Shown one piece after another: positions 1 through 10,259 of a DNA stretch of 64,000 bases. The notes under the pieces were generated by a model. The model did not search any database, had not been told where the DNA came from, and was given only the letters and a program-made list of their open reading frames with translations. The position numbers and the translations under genes were made by a program. The stretch is from Terebella lapidaria (lineage: Eukaryota > Annelida > Polychaeta > Terebellida > Terebellidae), in assembly GCA_949152475.1 (NCBI GenBank), contig OX424569.1:29495950-29559949 (forward strand), in the 5' to 3' direction. Each line of letters opens with the position of its first letter. Within the stretch, counting starts at the first letter, position 1.

Positions 1-421
1 TGATATCAGCAAACAAATCACACTGGACATGTGTACAAATTTACAGTCGATGGTTTTGTGTGAAGATATTACGTTTACTGAATAAGTTAACATAAATTTG
101 ACTAGTTTAACATTAGTTTTACCGGTTAAGTTCATCACTGGCCACAATAAGAATGGTTGGGCAAAGAAACATTTATTATTGGGCTCAACAAGGTAAAGGT
201 TGTGTCCAGTACTGACTTTATGGCTGAAATACCATTGATACTTGTGAATAATTTAACATAAATTTGGCTAGTTAAATCTGTAATTGAGCACAAAAAAAGT
301 AGTTAAGGTGAGAAACATATATCATTGGGCTCATTTTATGAGTTGAATTCGAACTTGTGGTGTAAGTTCGATCTGGCTCCAATTTTGTCATCTTGAAATA
401 CAGTTTTGGTCAAGTTTTACT
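1..421. repeat. AT-rich flank and left part of ~120-bp satellite
   Basis: No gene is seen here. The first ~300 bases are AT-rich, with a loosely repeated phrase (taacataaatttgactagtt and variants). From about 340 the sequence matches the satellite unit that continues at 3820-4680 (ttcgatctggctccaattttg, then the tcttgaaatacagttttggtc phrase). The satellite is interrupted at 421 by the L1-type LINE. Confidence 0.6.
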
Positions 422-441
422 GAATGTACGATACGGTTAAG

Positions 442-2790
442 TTACATTTCGGTAAAGCCTCTCCATTTCTCTAAATAGTCACATTCCCTATTTTTCCTTA
501 CAGCAATGTCCTCCTCTTGAGATCTGTAATTTTTCAATTTTTTAACAAAATTCTTCATGACAGGTGGCACAGAGTATAACTTACATGTATATATATATCT
601 TTTTGCTATTAGAAACAACAGATCATACAAAATATTTGTACTTTCTATATTCAACAACAATAGCTGATTTGGCTGGTAGTTACAAAAATCTGGAAAATAT
701 CTTCTAATATAAGTTTCAAATTCTACCCAAAATATCTTTACAAATTTGCAATGTATAAATAAATGTTCTACTGTTTCTTTATGCTCTTTGCACAAATTAC
801 ACATAGGGGAATCTTTGAGTTTTATCTTAAATAGGTACGCATTTGTTGGTAATATATTATGTAACAACCTGAATTGTAAATATAACAGTTCTGTGGATAT
901 TGTCAATTGATACAAGAGTGAAAAATGTTCTACCCAGTCGGACTCACTTATCTCAACAGAAAATAAAGTTGACCATGATTGTCTTGCCTTTGTTGGTTTC
1001 TGAACAATTGTTTTCAGTAAATGTGGATACACTGTACGACACACTTTCTTCATTTTGATCAAACTTGTTATAGCACTATTATATACAGGTACATCGTTAC
1101 CAAGAATAGCAGGTGCACCACGAAGTTTTTGTTTCCAGACAATTGGTATAGCATCCACAACACCATAATATATCAGAAAATGTGTTGATACCTCATATTT
1201 GTCAACAAATTGTTCATATGGCATTATGTGGTCTTCACATAGCAGGTCTCGAATACATTTAATTCCGCTATTGTACCAATCATTATAATACGTTACTTTT
1301 CCTTCAATTTTCAAGTTTGAATTGAACCACAAAAATTGGTTTACTATGTATTCCACAGGATCGTCTTTTTCTACAGGTCGATAAGTGTATGAAAACCAAG
1401 CTTTCAGAATATCTTTGATAAATTCGGATTGTACACTATTACATACATATTGGACGTCTTCTGCAACTAAATTACACTGTAAAAAATCATTAAAATCTAT
1501 AGTACAATTTACTTTAAAAAAAATTTTCCACCTTGCAAACGGTTCATCCAAAAATCTTTTAACCCATGCTATTTTCAATGCTTTACACTGAGTTTCTAAA
1601 TGCACCATATTTAACCCCCCTTGATCCTTATTATTATAAATAACATTTCTTTTTATCTTATCTGGTTTGTTTGCCCAAAGAAATTTAAATAGGAGTTTGG
1701 TCACGTTTTCTATGTAATAAACAGGTGGATCTGGTATAACTGAAAAAAGGAATATTAGTTTAGGTACCAACAGTGATTTTATTACTGTAGTTTTACCATA
1801 TAATGTTAATTCTCTCTGGTGCCATATGTTCATCAACAACTTCATTTTTGCAGTTATTGGGTTGAAATTTAATTCAAAAATATCTCTTACATTATGAGAC
1901 AATGTTATGCCAAGATAACGTATTGGTTCCTCACACCAGGTAACTTGATCTAATAAAGGAGTATGGTGATAGTCATTTTTTAAAGGGCCTAGTGGGATTA
2001 TATTTGTTTTGGATTTATTTATTTTTAAACCAGATATTTTTTCAAATGTATTGAAGCTATCAAATAACATCTTGAGGGAATCTATATCGTACTGTAAGGT
2101 CAGGGCCGTGTCGTCCGCATACTGATTTACTTTATGTTCCACTTCATTTATAATGATGCCCTTTATTTTCTTGTTTTGTTTTAAATATATTGACAAAACT
2201 TCCACACTAATAATAAACAGATATGGTGATAATGGGCAACCTTGCCGCATTCCACAGGTCAACAGAAACTGGGGCGAGAACCAACCATTATTAAGCACAC
2301 AACTTGTTATATTGTTATAAATTATTTTAACCCATTTTTTAAGCCCAGGACCAAAATTAAAGAAGTCCAAACTTTTTTGCACATAAGACCACTCAAGCAT
2401 ATCGAACGCTTTCTCAAAATCGATGGTTACAAAAATACCAGAAACATCGTTCTTGTCACAATAGTTCATTATTTCAAGTATATTAACTATATTTTCACCG
2501 ATATATCTCCCTGAAATAAACCCAGTTTGGTCAGTGCTTATGATTTTTTTAAAGAATTTTTTTAATCTCATTGCAATGGCAGTTGACAATAATTTGTAAT
2601 CGGTATTAAGTAGTGAAATGGGGCGCCAGTTTTTTAGTAGTAAAGGATCTTTTCCTTGTTTTGGGAGCAAGGTGATTACCCCCTGTCGTTGTGTTAAACC
2701 CATGGAACCTGTTTGTAAAGCATAATTTATAGAATTCAGCAAATAAGTTTTTATATCTGACCAGAACACAACATAAAATTCTTTTGGCAA
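442..2790 (-). CDS. LINE ORF2, reverse transcriptase and C-terminal part
   Basis: Open frame of 782 codons. In order it shows the RT entry region (NWRPISLLNTDYK, residues 54-66), FISGRYIGEN (91-100), motif A with the first catalytic Asp in TIDFEKAFD (122-130), GMRQGCPLSPYLF (180-192) and catalytic YADD (224-227). A CCHC-type knuckle (CNLC..H....C) lies near the C-terminus. This is the RT of an L1-like LINE that would copy its RNA at a nicked target. The frame begins inside the protein: the endonuclease half lies upstream in another frame (2751-3983), and the two overlap where one base has been lost near 2811-2816, so this copy cannot make an intact ORF2. Not a host gene. Confidence 0.95.
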   Translation of the reverse strand: MPKEFYVVFWSDIKTYLLNSINYALQTGSMGLTQRQGVITLLPKQGKDPLLLKNWRPISLLNTDYKLLSTAIAMRLKKFFKKIISTDQTGFISGRYIGENIVNILEIMNYCDKNDVSGIFVTIDFEKAFDMLEWSYVQKSLDFFNFGPGLKKWVKIIYNNITSCVLNNGWFSPQFLLTCGMRQGCPLSPYLFIISVEVLSIYLKQNKKIKGIIINEVEHKVNQYADDTALTLQYDIDSLKMLFDSFNTFEKISGLKINKSKTNIIPLGPLKNDYHHTPLLDQVTWCEEPIRYLGITLSHNVRDIFELNFNPITAKMKLLMNIWHQRELTLYGKTTVIKSLLVPKLIFLFSVIPDPPVYYIENVTKLLFKFLWANKPDKIKRNVIYNNKDQGGLNMVHLETQCKALKIAWVKRFLDEPFARWKIFFKVNCTIDFNDFLQCNLVAEDVQYVCNSVQSEFIKDILKAWFSYTYRPVEKDDPVEYIVNQFLWFNSNLKIEGKVTYYNDWYNSGIKCIRDLLCEDHIMPYEQFVDKYEVSTHFLIYYGVVDAIPIVWKQKLRGAPAILGNDVPVYNSAITSLIKMKKVCRTVYPHLLKTIVQKPTKARQSWSTLFSVEISESDWVEHFSLLYQLTISTELLYLQFRLLHNILPTNAYLFKIKLKDSPMCNLCKEHKETVEHLFIHCKFVKIFWVEFETYIRRYFPDFCNYQPNQLLLLNIESTNILYDLLFLIAKRYIYTCKLYSVPPVMKNFVKKLKNYRSQEEDIAVRKNRECDYLEKWRGFTEM

Positions 2791-3819
2791 CCCATCATTA
2801 CCAGGAGATTTCCCCTTTTCATATTTTTGAGAGCTTCTATTAATTCAGATTCTCCAATGATTGAGTCATCTATACAAGTTTGTTCTTCATCTGTTAAAGT
2901 CCTCCGTTCAATACTTTCATCTAAAAAAGGTTTTTCATCATTTGGAGTGGTCTCTAAAGGGTATTTTCCTGTATAAAGTTTAGAATAGAATGTAACCTCC
3001 TCATTTAAAATTGATTCATTTCCTGTGATGATATTTCCATCATTATCCTTCAAGATTGTCAAATTCTTTTTATTATATTGTCTTTTCTCCAAATTCAAGA
3101 AATATTTTGTTGCCCGTTCGCCGTCTTCATGCCATTTTAGTTTACATCTTAAAATAGCACCATTTGTTTGTTCCGTTATAAGTTGATCAATTTCTTGTTT
3201 TATTGCTTGGATATTATTCAAAACCTCATCTTGTTTTTTTTGTGCATACTCAAGTTGTAACTTTGCTAATTTTTCTTCTAATTTTTCTAATAAGTTTTTA
3301 CGGCTTCTTTTTTTCCTAGCACAATACTGAATACTACGTCCTCGTACCGCCATTTTTATTGTATCCCAAAGTAACTGGGGATTAGATTTGCTATTAAATT
3401 CTACTATATATTTTATTTCATCCCTGATTTCAGTAATATAGTCTTTATCTTTTAAAAAGGAACAGTTCATTTTCCAAAATCCCTTACCCCTCTCTAGCTC
3501 ATGACAAAGTATCTTTAAAGTCACAAATGAATGATCACTACAATAACCTGGAATAATGTCACATTGTTCACATAAAGATACAAGCCCAGATGATACCAAG
3601 GCTAAATCTAATCTAGTGAACACAATATCTGGGCCTGTGGTATGATAAGAAAACTTTTTAATATTTGGTTTTTGCCTCCTAAAAATATCCACCATTTCAC
3701 ATTCCTCTAAGTATTTCATAGTTACCTCTCTAGCTCCAATATTTGCATGGTCATAACGTCCCCCTTTTTTGTCTAATAATGGATTTAAAATATGATTGAA
3801 ATCACCTACAATTATTCTA
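2751..3819 (-). pseudogene. LINE ORF2, truncated apurinic-type endonuclease and linker
   Basis: N-terminal half of the same LINE ORF2. It begins at the element's truncated end with IIVGDFNHIL and includes the endonuclease DxxxxS/SDHSFV motif (GYCSDHSFVTLKI), then a Lys/Glu-rich linker leading to the RT. The open frame continues upstream to 3983, but those ~54 codons are satellite DNA read through by chance and are not part of the element. The 3' end runs out of frame into a stop at 2751 after a single-base deletion in an A/G run near 2811-2816. The first catalytic residues of the endonuclease are missing. Confidence 0.9.
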
Positions 3820-4690
3820 TGGTCAAGTTTTACTTTGTATTTCAACTTTAAACCAAGGTTAGCACATATTATGGGGTAATATATAACCGATGGTGAGAAG
3901 TTCGATCTGGCTCCAATGTCATCATCCTGAAATTCAGTTTTGGTCAACATTGATTTTGTTTCAACTTGAAACCAAGTTAGCACATAATCTCAGTTAAAAT
4001 CTAACCTATGGTGAAAAGGTCGACCTGACTCCAACTTTGTCATATTGAAATGCAGTTTATTTCAACTTTTACTTTGAATTTCATCTTGAAACCAAGTTTG
4101 GCACATATTATGAGTTAAAATATAACTCATTGTGAAAAGTTCGATCTGGTTCCAATTTCGTAATCTTGAAATACAGCTTTGGTCAACTTTTACTTTGAAT
4201 GTCAACTTTAAATCAAGTTTGGTACATATCATGAGTTGAAATATAACTCATGGTAAAAAGTTCGATCTTGAAATGCAGTTTTGGTCAACTTTTACTTTGC
4301 ATTTCAACTTGAAATCAATTTTGGCACATATTAGAGTTAAAGTATGAGTCATGGTGAAAATTTTCCATTGACTCCAATATCGTCATATAGAAATTTTGGT
4401 CAACTTTTACTTTGAATTTCAACTTGGAACCATGTTTGGCACAATGCATATATTATGGAGTTAAAACATAACTCATGGTGAAAAGTTCGATCTGACTACA
4501 ATTTGGTCATCTTGAAATGTTTTGGTCAACTTTTGCTCTAAGTTTCAACATGAAACTAAGTTTGTCCAATATTCTGAATTAAAAAATTACTTGTTTGATC
4601 TGGCTGTAATTTTTTTTTATCTTATCGAACATCTTGAAATGAAAATTCATTTGCACTGATTCCAGTGGTGACCTTGAATTTTACCTTCAA
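3820..4690. repeat. ~120-bp AT-rich satellite array
   Basis: About seven degenerate tandem units, marked by the phrase ttcgatctg(a/g)ctccaa near 3900, 4019, 4140, 4260, 4361, 4486 and 4600, giving a spacing of about 120 bp. Each unit also carries ttttggtcaacttttactttg and a gagttaaaatataactcatgg phrase. One unit near 4260 has an internal deletion and the array decays after 4600. The array lies in the intron or 3' region of gene A and has no coding potential. Confidence 0.85.
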
Positions 4691-4810
4691 TGATCTTGAA
4701 AGACAATGCAGCGATTTTGGCTTGAGCATGGAAAGCATGTAGTTTTCCAATTAAAGAAGACATCATTCATCATGCATGTAATTTTTCGAAGCTTTATCAG
4801 GACCACTTAC

Positions 4811-6100
4811 GATAGCACTTTGTGAAGTTCTTATCCCATCCGAGAGCACCATTACAATAAATAGACTGTGTCGTTTTGCCATTGGGTAGTGAATAGCCTT
4901 GGTAACACGTTGCTAGCACGTAGGTGCCAAACACGTGACTGGTTGTGTTCAAGCTGGCGTACTCTGATTCACCAAGATGCGGACAAGTCTCGACTGTAAG
5001 ATATTTGGAACGGAAACTATAGAAGGCATAGTCCAGTGGGTCGAGGGAATTTCTGGTATGGTATGATTATGTATGATATGTCATGAAAACAAACTATATG
5101 CAATCTCAACATTAGATAAAATAATTCCTGCAATTGTAACGTCGTGACAGATTACAAGACAAATTCGCAACAAGAATACTTACTTTGACAATCACCATTT
5201 TCTGTCCAGGTTCCATCTATCGCGCAAATAATTTCGCGTGAAGTGGTTCCATCTGTGAACCTGACGCCCTTCTGGCATTCCACGACCAATTTCACTCCAG
5301 TTGTCAAATCAATAGTTTTGACCGGGTAGATTAAGCTTGCATTTTGGAAATATGGTACTGGGTTGCAGTTTGCTATTGAGAAAGAAACGCCAATAAGGTT
5401 CAATAAACCTCAAATTCAACAAAAAAAAAACCACCAAAGCAAGCTGCCAATATCTGAATCTCCAATGTGTTGCTCGTGCACACCATAATTTCCCTTACCA
5501 GTACATCCTCTGTCGTGAACTTTCAGCCAATCACCGCCCTCCTTACATATCGTATAGTCAAGTGACAAACCAGAAAACATGGTGCTGCCCACATCGCAAA
5601 TCACTTCATAAACCCCACTGCTGTCTGTAACAGCTGAGCTACTCGCGACGCTTGACAACGAGACCAGGGAGGGACAGGTGGTTGCTGGTTTGAATAAAAA
5701 GCAAACACAGTTTTATGTCAAGTGAAAAGGAAGCCTCTCAGCTAATTCATGTCATTTCACATACATCGACCCAAGTACCGACAACGAAGGCCTATACCAG
5801 TATTCATACTCATTCATAATGAGACGGTTGAAACGCTTTCGTGTGACTCCAAGAGCATGTTGATGTCTACATCCATAATGAATTCTGACTATTGAAGATT
5901 AACCTATCACTCACTCATGCACGATGACTCGACAGAGCTGCTCCACTCCCCGTTCTCCAAGCAGATTATTGTTCTCTGGGAGCCGCCTTCGCTGAACCAG
6001 AAGCCAGGGTCACAGACAAACGTCACCACGGATAGGTGAACCAGTCTTCCTGGTGACACGGTCTGGGCGTGAGCCACCAGCGGAGGATCGGGGCAGTACA
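4811..6100 (-). CDS. Gene A CCP/sushi exons (four modules)
   Basis: Four single-exon CCP modules of 186, 186, 189 and 183 nt (6100-5915, 5684-5499, 5372-5184, 4993-4811), all phase 1-1. Each shows the sushi pattern of four Cys with a conserved Trp or Gly-Trp before the last Cys, for example YCPDPPLVAHA...TFVCDPGFWF...IICLENGEWSS in the first. The fourth has an unusual GALGWDKNFTKC end, also seen in gene B CCP3 (SKGWERTPIDC). CCP modules bind complement components, glycans or other surface proteins. The second module lacks the canonical Trp spacing and is the most diverged. Confidence 0.85.
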
Positions 6101-9100
6101 CTGGAATGAAAGGAGTTTTCATGGGAATGTTTTCATGGGAATGGAGGATCGGGGCAGTACGCAGGAATGTAAGGAGTATTCATGTCAATTGTGTACCCAG
6201 ACACATGCACCTATGACTAGTGATGTTGTGAGTACGGGTAATGGGCACAGATCAACCCAATTATCTGGGCAGTTTTTGGTGAAAATATATCAAAAGTGGC
6301 CGTGGCGCAACGCTCTAAGTCGTTCGCCCGCTGATGAAGGGAATTCAATGTTCGTCGTCGGCGGGCTCGAGTCCCGCTCTCGGCGATCAAAATTCACTCA
6401 GCGAATCAAGGGTTACCCCTCACTTCTCAGTCCGTCGGCCTGGAGCGGACACGAATATGGTGACCAGGTGATACCTTGTAAACTGCTGCACTCAGTGTAT
6501 CGGCGGTGGTGAAGGGGCAGAAACCTAGTTCACTAGGCGTACCCGGATCTGTCATGGGCCGCGCTACAAATATCCATCATTGCAGTACACCAGAAAATCC
6601 CGTCCATACACTACATACATACACGGGAACCAAAAATATGCCAGGCGCTGCACTGCGGCGACGCGCCACCAAATATCGCGGACCAAAGTTGGTCGGATGG
6701 TGGTAAGGCAAGTTCCCTTACAGGGTTACGTTAGTATCATCTATCTATCTATCTATCATCTATCAATACATAGAGAGTGCCTTTACAACGTAGCCTTCAG
6801 ACAAAGGCGGTCTTAGTGAATGTGCAGTATAATGTAGGAATGTATCAATTATTCAAACTTGATCCTGGGTGAAATGACCACGTGTATTCGTAGAGAAAAG
6901 TGATCACATCGACAGCAGGCTGACCATGAAGTATCATGTTTATCATAACCCAGACATTAATTACCATCGAAGTTGGGGACTCCATGCATAGGAGCAATTG
7001 CAGAAGGATAGATGATCTCACTTGTTGACCCCGTGAAATTCTCGGTCGTGTTATCGTCTCTGTCTGAGACATTTTCTGTCTCGTAGAACTGTTCTGTTGT
7101 TCTATAATGTGTTATCTCAGTTGTGTTTTCATGTGTGTACATATGATTTGTACTAAGGAAATGAGTCATCGAAGTGTCATATGCAGTGGAAGAATGAGTT
7201 GTTGTTATGGGATAGGGTTCATGGGTAGTTTCTGGATGTATAGCTACCAGTGTTTTAGTTGGTACTCTCCTTAGCGTTGACAATAATGTTATTCGTCCTC
7301 CCTGTGTTGTGAATTTTTCGGATGTCGGTTGCATTGCTGAGCCAGTTTTTGCTGAATAGGCTGATGTTGTGGCAAGTGCTGTTGTTTCAGTTGTCATGTC
7401 GATTGCTGTTGTGCCACTTGCACTTGTTTCAGTTGATGTGTCAAATTCTGTAGTTGATATTGTGTCAATTGTTGTTGTGCCTGCCAATGGTTGTGTTGTT
7501 AGTGCCGTAGTGATTGGAGAGTGTGTGGTGCCCGGATCTGAAATAAGATGGATACAAATTATGAAAACTAGACATAATAAAATGTAATGAAATGTGGCGA
7601 TTTTCCAATATAGCAGTTCATACCAATACAGAGTCTGACGCGAAGGTCAGAGGATACAGTCGCTTCAAGTTCGTATGTGATGGTGGTGTGAGGACCAAAT
7701 ATTTTGCATTCCCTGGTGTCGAAATTGTAGAGTTTTACACGACAAGTGCTGCTTCCACGACAGGAACTCGTGCAGGTACTGCTGGAAGTTGTTATGTGGG
7801 TGTGAGGCGTCCCAGCGATAACATCCACGTCACTAGCACTGGATATCCCGGAATCAAGGCAATATGCTGCAGCCAATTATTGGATACGTTATTACCACCA
7901 ACTTCCAAGACAGTATGATTTGTTGATATGGGAATAACCCTTGATAGATCTCACAAAAATGTTCTACCAAACATTGACATTTCTTTAGTTCCATATCTCT
8001 TCATTCTTTAACTCCTAAGAAAGTTATGGTTCAGTATGACCTTTCACTCACCAGCGGAACTCATTGCTGTCAACGTTGTCCCTGAAAATACAGGGAACAC
8101 CAGTAATATTATAAGATTTAATTAAATTTGTGAGTATATTAACTCATTGGAAGGGGGATTACCGATCATTCCTCACATATTTCCTCATTTTTTAGGTTTA
8201 ACATGTTAATCGGATCGCTTTTCCTTCATCTTTTTACAAATTTTGATCGATATTCAATTCATTTTATTGCTGGAGCCTTCAAATAAAATATTGGCTCATT
8301 CAATTGTGGTAACAAGCTCTACCAAGTTTCCATTGATCATGAAGTGAATTCATGGCTAGTACAACGTAAATCTCTGATGGGAACTTACATTTAAAAATAA
8401 CCCAGTAAACGAATAATAAAACCAACAAATAATCTACAGTGGAGAGAATAATTTGTTTCGGCAGCAGAAATATATAATAATATTTTTACTGACTCGAAAT
8501 CATGAGCTGATAGAAAATCGTTTATCATTGTTATAAGAATAAAAATACATGTAATATGAAAATACATTACAACCAAGTTGCTTACCACGTCAGGCAAAGA
8601 CTGGTACAACGAAAAAGGAACCCCTAATAATTCAAACGTGCATACATCTCATTGTCAAAGTTTTTCAAAAGAGTATATGAAAAATTACAATGAGCCAAGG
8701 GAACACCAATGGAAATATTCCAATGTAAGTTTATTTGAATGTCTACTTTTGATGCTAACACAATTTTTGTTGCACATTTTCCTGACACGCACGATGCTCC
8801 ATAATAGGAAAACAATAATTATTGACTAAAACTGTAATCAATTGAAGGAAATTTTCAACCTACCACAACCATCACAACTAGATTTTGATATTGACAAATA
8901 GCAATTTATGTAATCTGCAAGATTTTGGAATGGAAAAACAAGTCTGACCAGCAGTGACACCGGCTCAGTGGAATGTTCAAGTTCAAAATATCTTTATTAT
9001 ACTGACCAGTGCAAAAAATGACATATAATATAACAAAATCAACAAGCACCCACCCTCATTGGGCTTATTAAACTATATGATGGTATACAGAATGCAAAAT

Positions 9101-10259
9101 TCTAAGAAAAATGTATAAACTTGAACTATAATTCTTGTGCATGAACAAAATATAATTCCATTTATTGTAAGTTTACATTTTGAAATATACAGTGGCCCTA
9201 ATGGCTATAACTTAACAATTTTATATTTTCTCGTAATTCCATGTTGTAAAAATATATATATTATCTTGCAATTCATTATTACAAACTGTATTATGTTAAT
9301 TTTCACTGTACAAATTATATTGTCTTTTTTTCCCAAGCATTTGTAAGATATTTTGCTAAAGGTTTGCCGGCATGTTTCATAATATATACAAATTCAAGGT
9401 CGTTCAAGGTATAAAAAATTACATCTGTGCTTTCTGAGACAGTAGTATACAAAAGATTTCTTTCTTCGTTATATAATTCACAAATACATGAAAAATGAAA
9501 TTCATCTTCAATGAAGTCAGAGTCACAGAAGTCACAAACACGTTCATGGACAGGTTTCCTAATAAATCTACCAGTTTCTATGTTCAATTGCAATATACCA
9601 CAATGAAATTTCTGTCTTAAATATATTTTTAAAGAACATATGTTCTCAACTTGGGTTTACAAGTAACTGAGGCTGCCCATTCTGCTTCCACAATTTCTAA
9701 AATTCAGGTCACATACAATCTTGTCTGAATGTATATTTCAATTTATTACCACCAGAGTAACCAGATTCTGATGATTGCCATAGCAAACGTGGTCAGCAAC
9801 ATTTTGGAATAGAAACCATGCTCGACCAAGAAGTTTATCCAAAGACACACTGGCTTTTCAGGGAAGACAGTGTGTGAAATGTAGTTATATCTTCTGTACA
9901 CTTGGTGGAATCAGTACACAACTGCCCAACAACATATGCAAGTTTATTTAGAAAAATATAATTTAGAAATCCGAAATACACCCATGGAATAGATATATAT
10001 ATGACACTTTCATAGTACCTAATCACATGCCTAGAGTTTAGGCTAGAGTTTATCTGAAATCTCTCAATATGAAACAACCGTATACATATTGTCGTTTGAA
10101 ATAGTTTCATTTTGAAAATTCAAGACGACTGTCTTTACATGTAAATATATTGAAGTCAAGTCAGATCAATTCGATTTTATGGTGTAGATTCTTACCGTTA
10201 ATCGATTGAAACAAGATGCTCCACAACACAACCATTAAATTGGTGTATCGATTTTCCAT
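4811..10259 (-). CDS. Gene A: signal peptide - PAN-like - mucin - CCP-repeat protein (3' part off window)
   Basis: Predicted spliced gene on the minus strand. Exons: 10259-10196 (start, signal peptide), 8914-8864, 8081-8052, 7866-7624 (Cys-rich PAN-like), 7537-6965 (Thr/Ser-rich), then CCP exons 6100-5915, 5684-5499, 5372-5184 and 4993-4811. Every internal exon is flanked by AG and GT, has a length divisible by three and is phase 1-1, so all join in frame. The last visible exon ends at a GTAAGT donor, and no further exon is seen before the left edge, so the C-terminus, including any membrane anchor, lies outside. Gene B at the right edge has the same mucin-then-CCP order and a similar first CCP. 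The product is probably a secreted or cell-surface recognition protein of the complement-control type. Specific function unknown. The two small exons are the least certain. Confidence 0.75.
6295..6770 (+). mobile_element. tRNA-derived SINE with tetranucleotide tail
   Basis: The head at ~6295-6385 has a Pol III A-box-like stretch (gtggcgcaacgctctaag) and a B-box-like stretch (gggctcgagtcccgc) at tRNA-like spacing, but no tRNA fold with a proper acceptor stem. A non-tRNA body follows and it ends in an atct repeat at ~6738-6765. This is the layout of a tRNA-derived SINE. It lies in the gene A intron between the mucin exon and CCP1, opposite to the gene's strand. Confidence 0.6.
6965..7537 (-). 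CDS. Gene A exon 5: Thr/Ser-rich mucin-like region
   Basis: 191-codon exon between acceptor ttatttcag and donor GTAATT, phase 1-1. It is dominated by Thr and Ser (TTIDTISTTEFDTSTETSAS and similar) with NTT, NVS and NFT sequons, and has no Cys. Such segments are usually densely O-glycosylated and act as extended stalks. The exon sits in the same place, just before the first CCP, as the mucin exon of gene B. Confidence 0.75.
7624..7866 (-). CDS. Gene A exon 4: Cys-rich PAN/apple-like domain
   Basis: 81-codon exon between acceptor gctgcag and donor GTATGA, phase 1-1. The peptide holds six Cys in a pattern like PAN/apple modules: YCLDSG..., STCTSSCRGSSTC, then NFDTRECKIFGP, then RLCIG. The RVKLYNFDTRECKIF stretch matches the central core of PAN domains, where a hydrophobic strand precedes a Cys. 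PAN modules bind protein or carbohydrate ligands. The family call is by motif only. Confidence 0.6.
8052..8914 (-). CDS. Gene A small exons 2 and 3 (51 and 30 nt)
   Basis: Two candidate micro-exons. 8914-8864 follows the acceptor cttgcag, encodes YINCYLSISKSSCDGC and ends at GTAGGT. 8081-8052 follows ttttcag, encodes TTLTAMSSA and ends at GTGAGT. Both are phase 1-1, as needed to link the signal exon with the PAN-like exon, and the first adds three Cys. They are short, so chance matches to splice sites cannot be excluded. Confidence 0.45.
8976..9600 (-). mobile_element. LINE 3' fragment (C-terminal Zn-knuckle)
   Basis: The minus strand encodes 92 residues ending at 9315, including ERVCDFCDSDFIEDEFHFS with the CxxC...H....C knuckle that ends many LINE RT proteins, and the usual KPLAKYLTNAWEKK terminus. 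An AT-rich 3' UTR follows, ending near 8976-9000. Only the last part of the element remains. It lies in gene A intron 1. Confidence 0.7.
10196..10259 (-). CDS. Gene A exon 1: start codon and signal peptide
   Basis: The ATG at 10259 begins a 21-codon exon that ends at a GTAAG donor in phase 1. The encoded N-terminus has a polar start (MENRYTN) and a hydrophobic core (LMVVLWSILF) followed by QSIN, a good signal-peptide profile. The phase matches all later exons. No other ATG with a signal-like segment was found upstream of the mucin exon. Confidence 0.7.

Larger units (their letters stand above)
422..3819 (-). mobile_element. 5'-truncated L1/Tx1-type non-LTR retrotransposon
   Basis: The element runs on the minus strand from a truncated endonuclease at 3819 to a 20-base 3' UTR after the stop at 442. 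A 15-bp direct repeat, tggtcaagttttact, flanks it exactly (407-421 and 3820-3834) and is taken as the target-site duplication. Both flanks are the same ~120-bp satellite, so the insertion split a satellite unit. The endonuclease retains only the part from the GDFN motif onward, so the copy is 5'-truncated and not autonomous. No poly(A) tail is visible. The L1/Tx1 assignment rests on the RT motif style (MRQGCPLSP, YADD), not on a tree. Confidence 0.93.

Noticed and set aside
6296..6390. tRNA gene
   Set aside because: A- and B-box-like sequences are present, but no acceptor stem or full cloverleaf can be drawn and a long body with an atct tail follows, so it is a SINE head.
7369..7918. Plus-strand frames opposite the gene A mucin and PAN-like exons
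   Set aside because: They overlap well-supported minus-strand exons and have Val-rich or random content; the minus strand has matching splice sites and phases.
8563..8620. Additional gene A exon ending at GTAAGC (8581-8585)
   Set aside because: With either candidate acceptor the exon contains a stop or breaks phase 1.
9835..10110. Cys-containing minus-strand frame as an extra gene A exon
   Set aside because: An acceptor exists but no donor in phase, and the frame runs into a stop straight after the last Cys.
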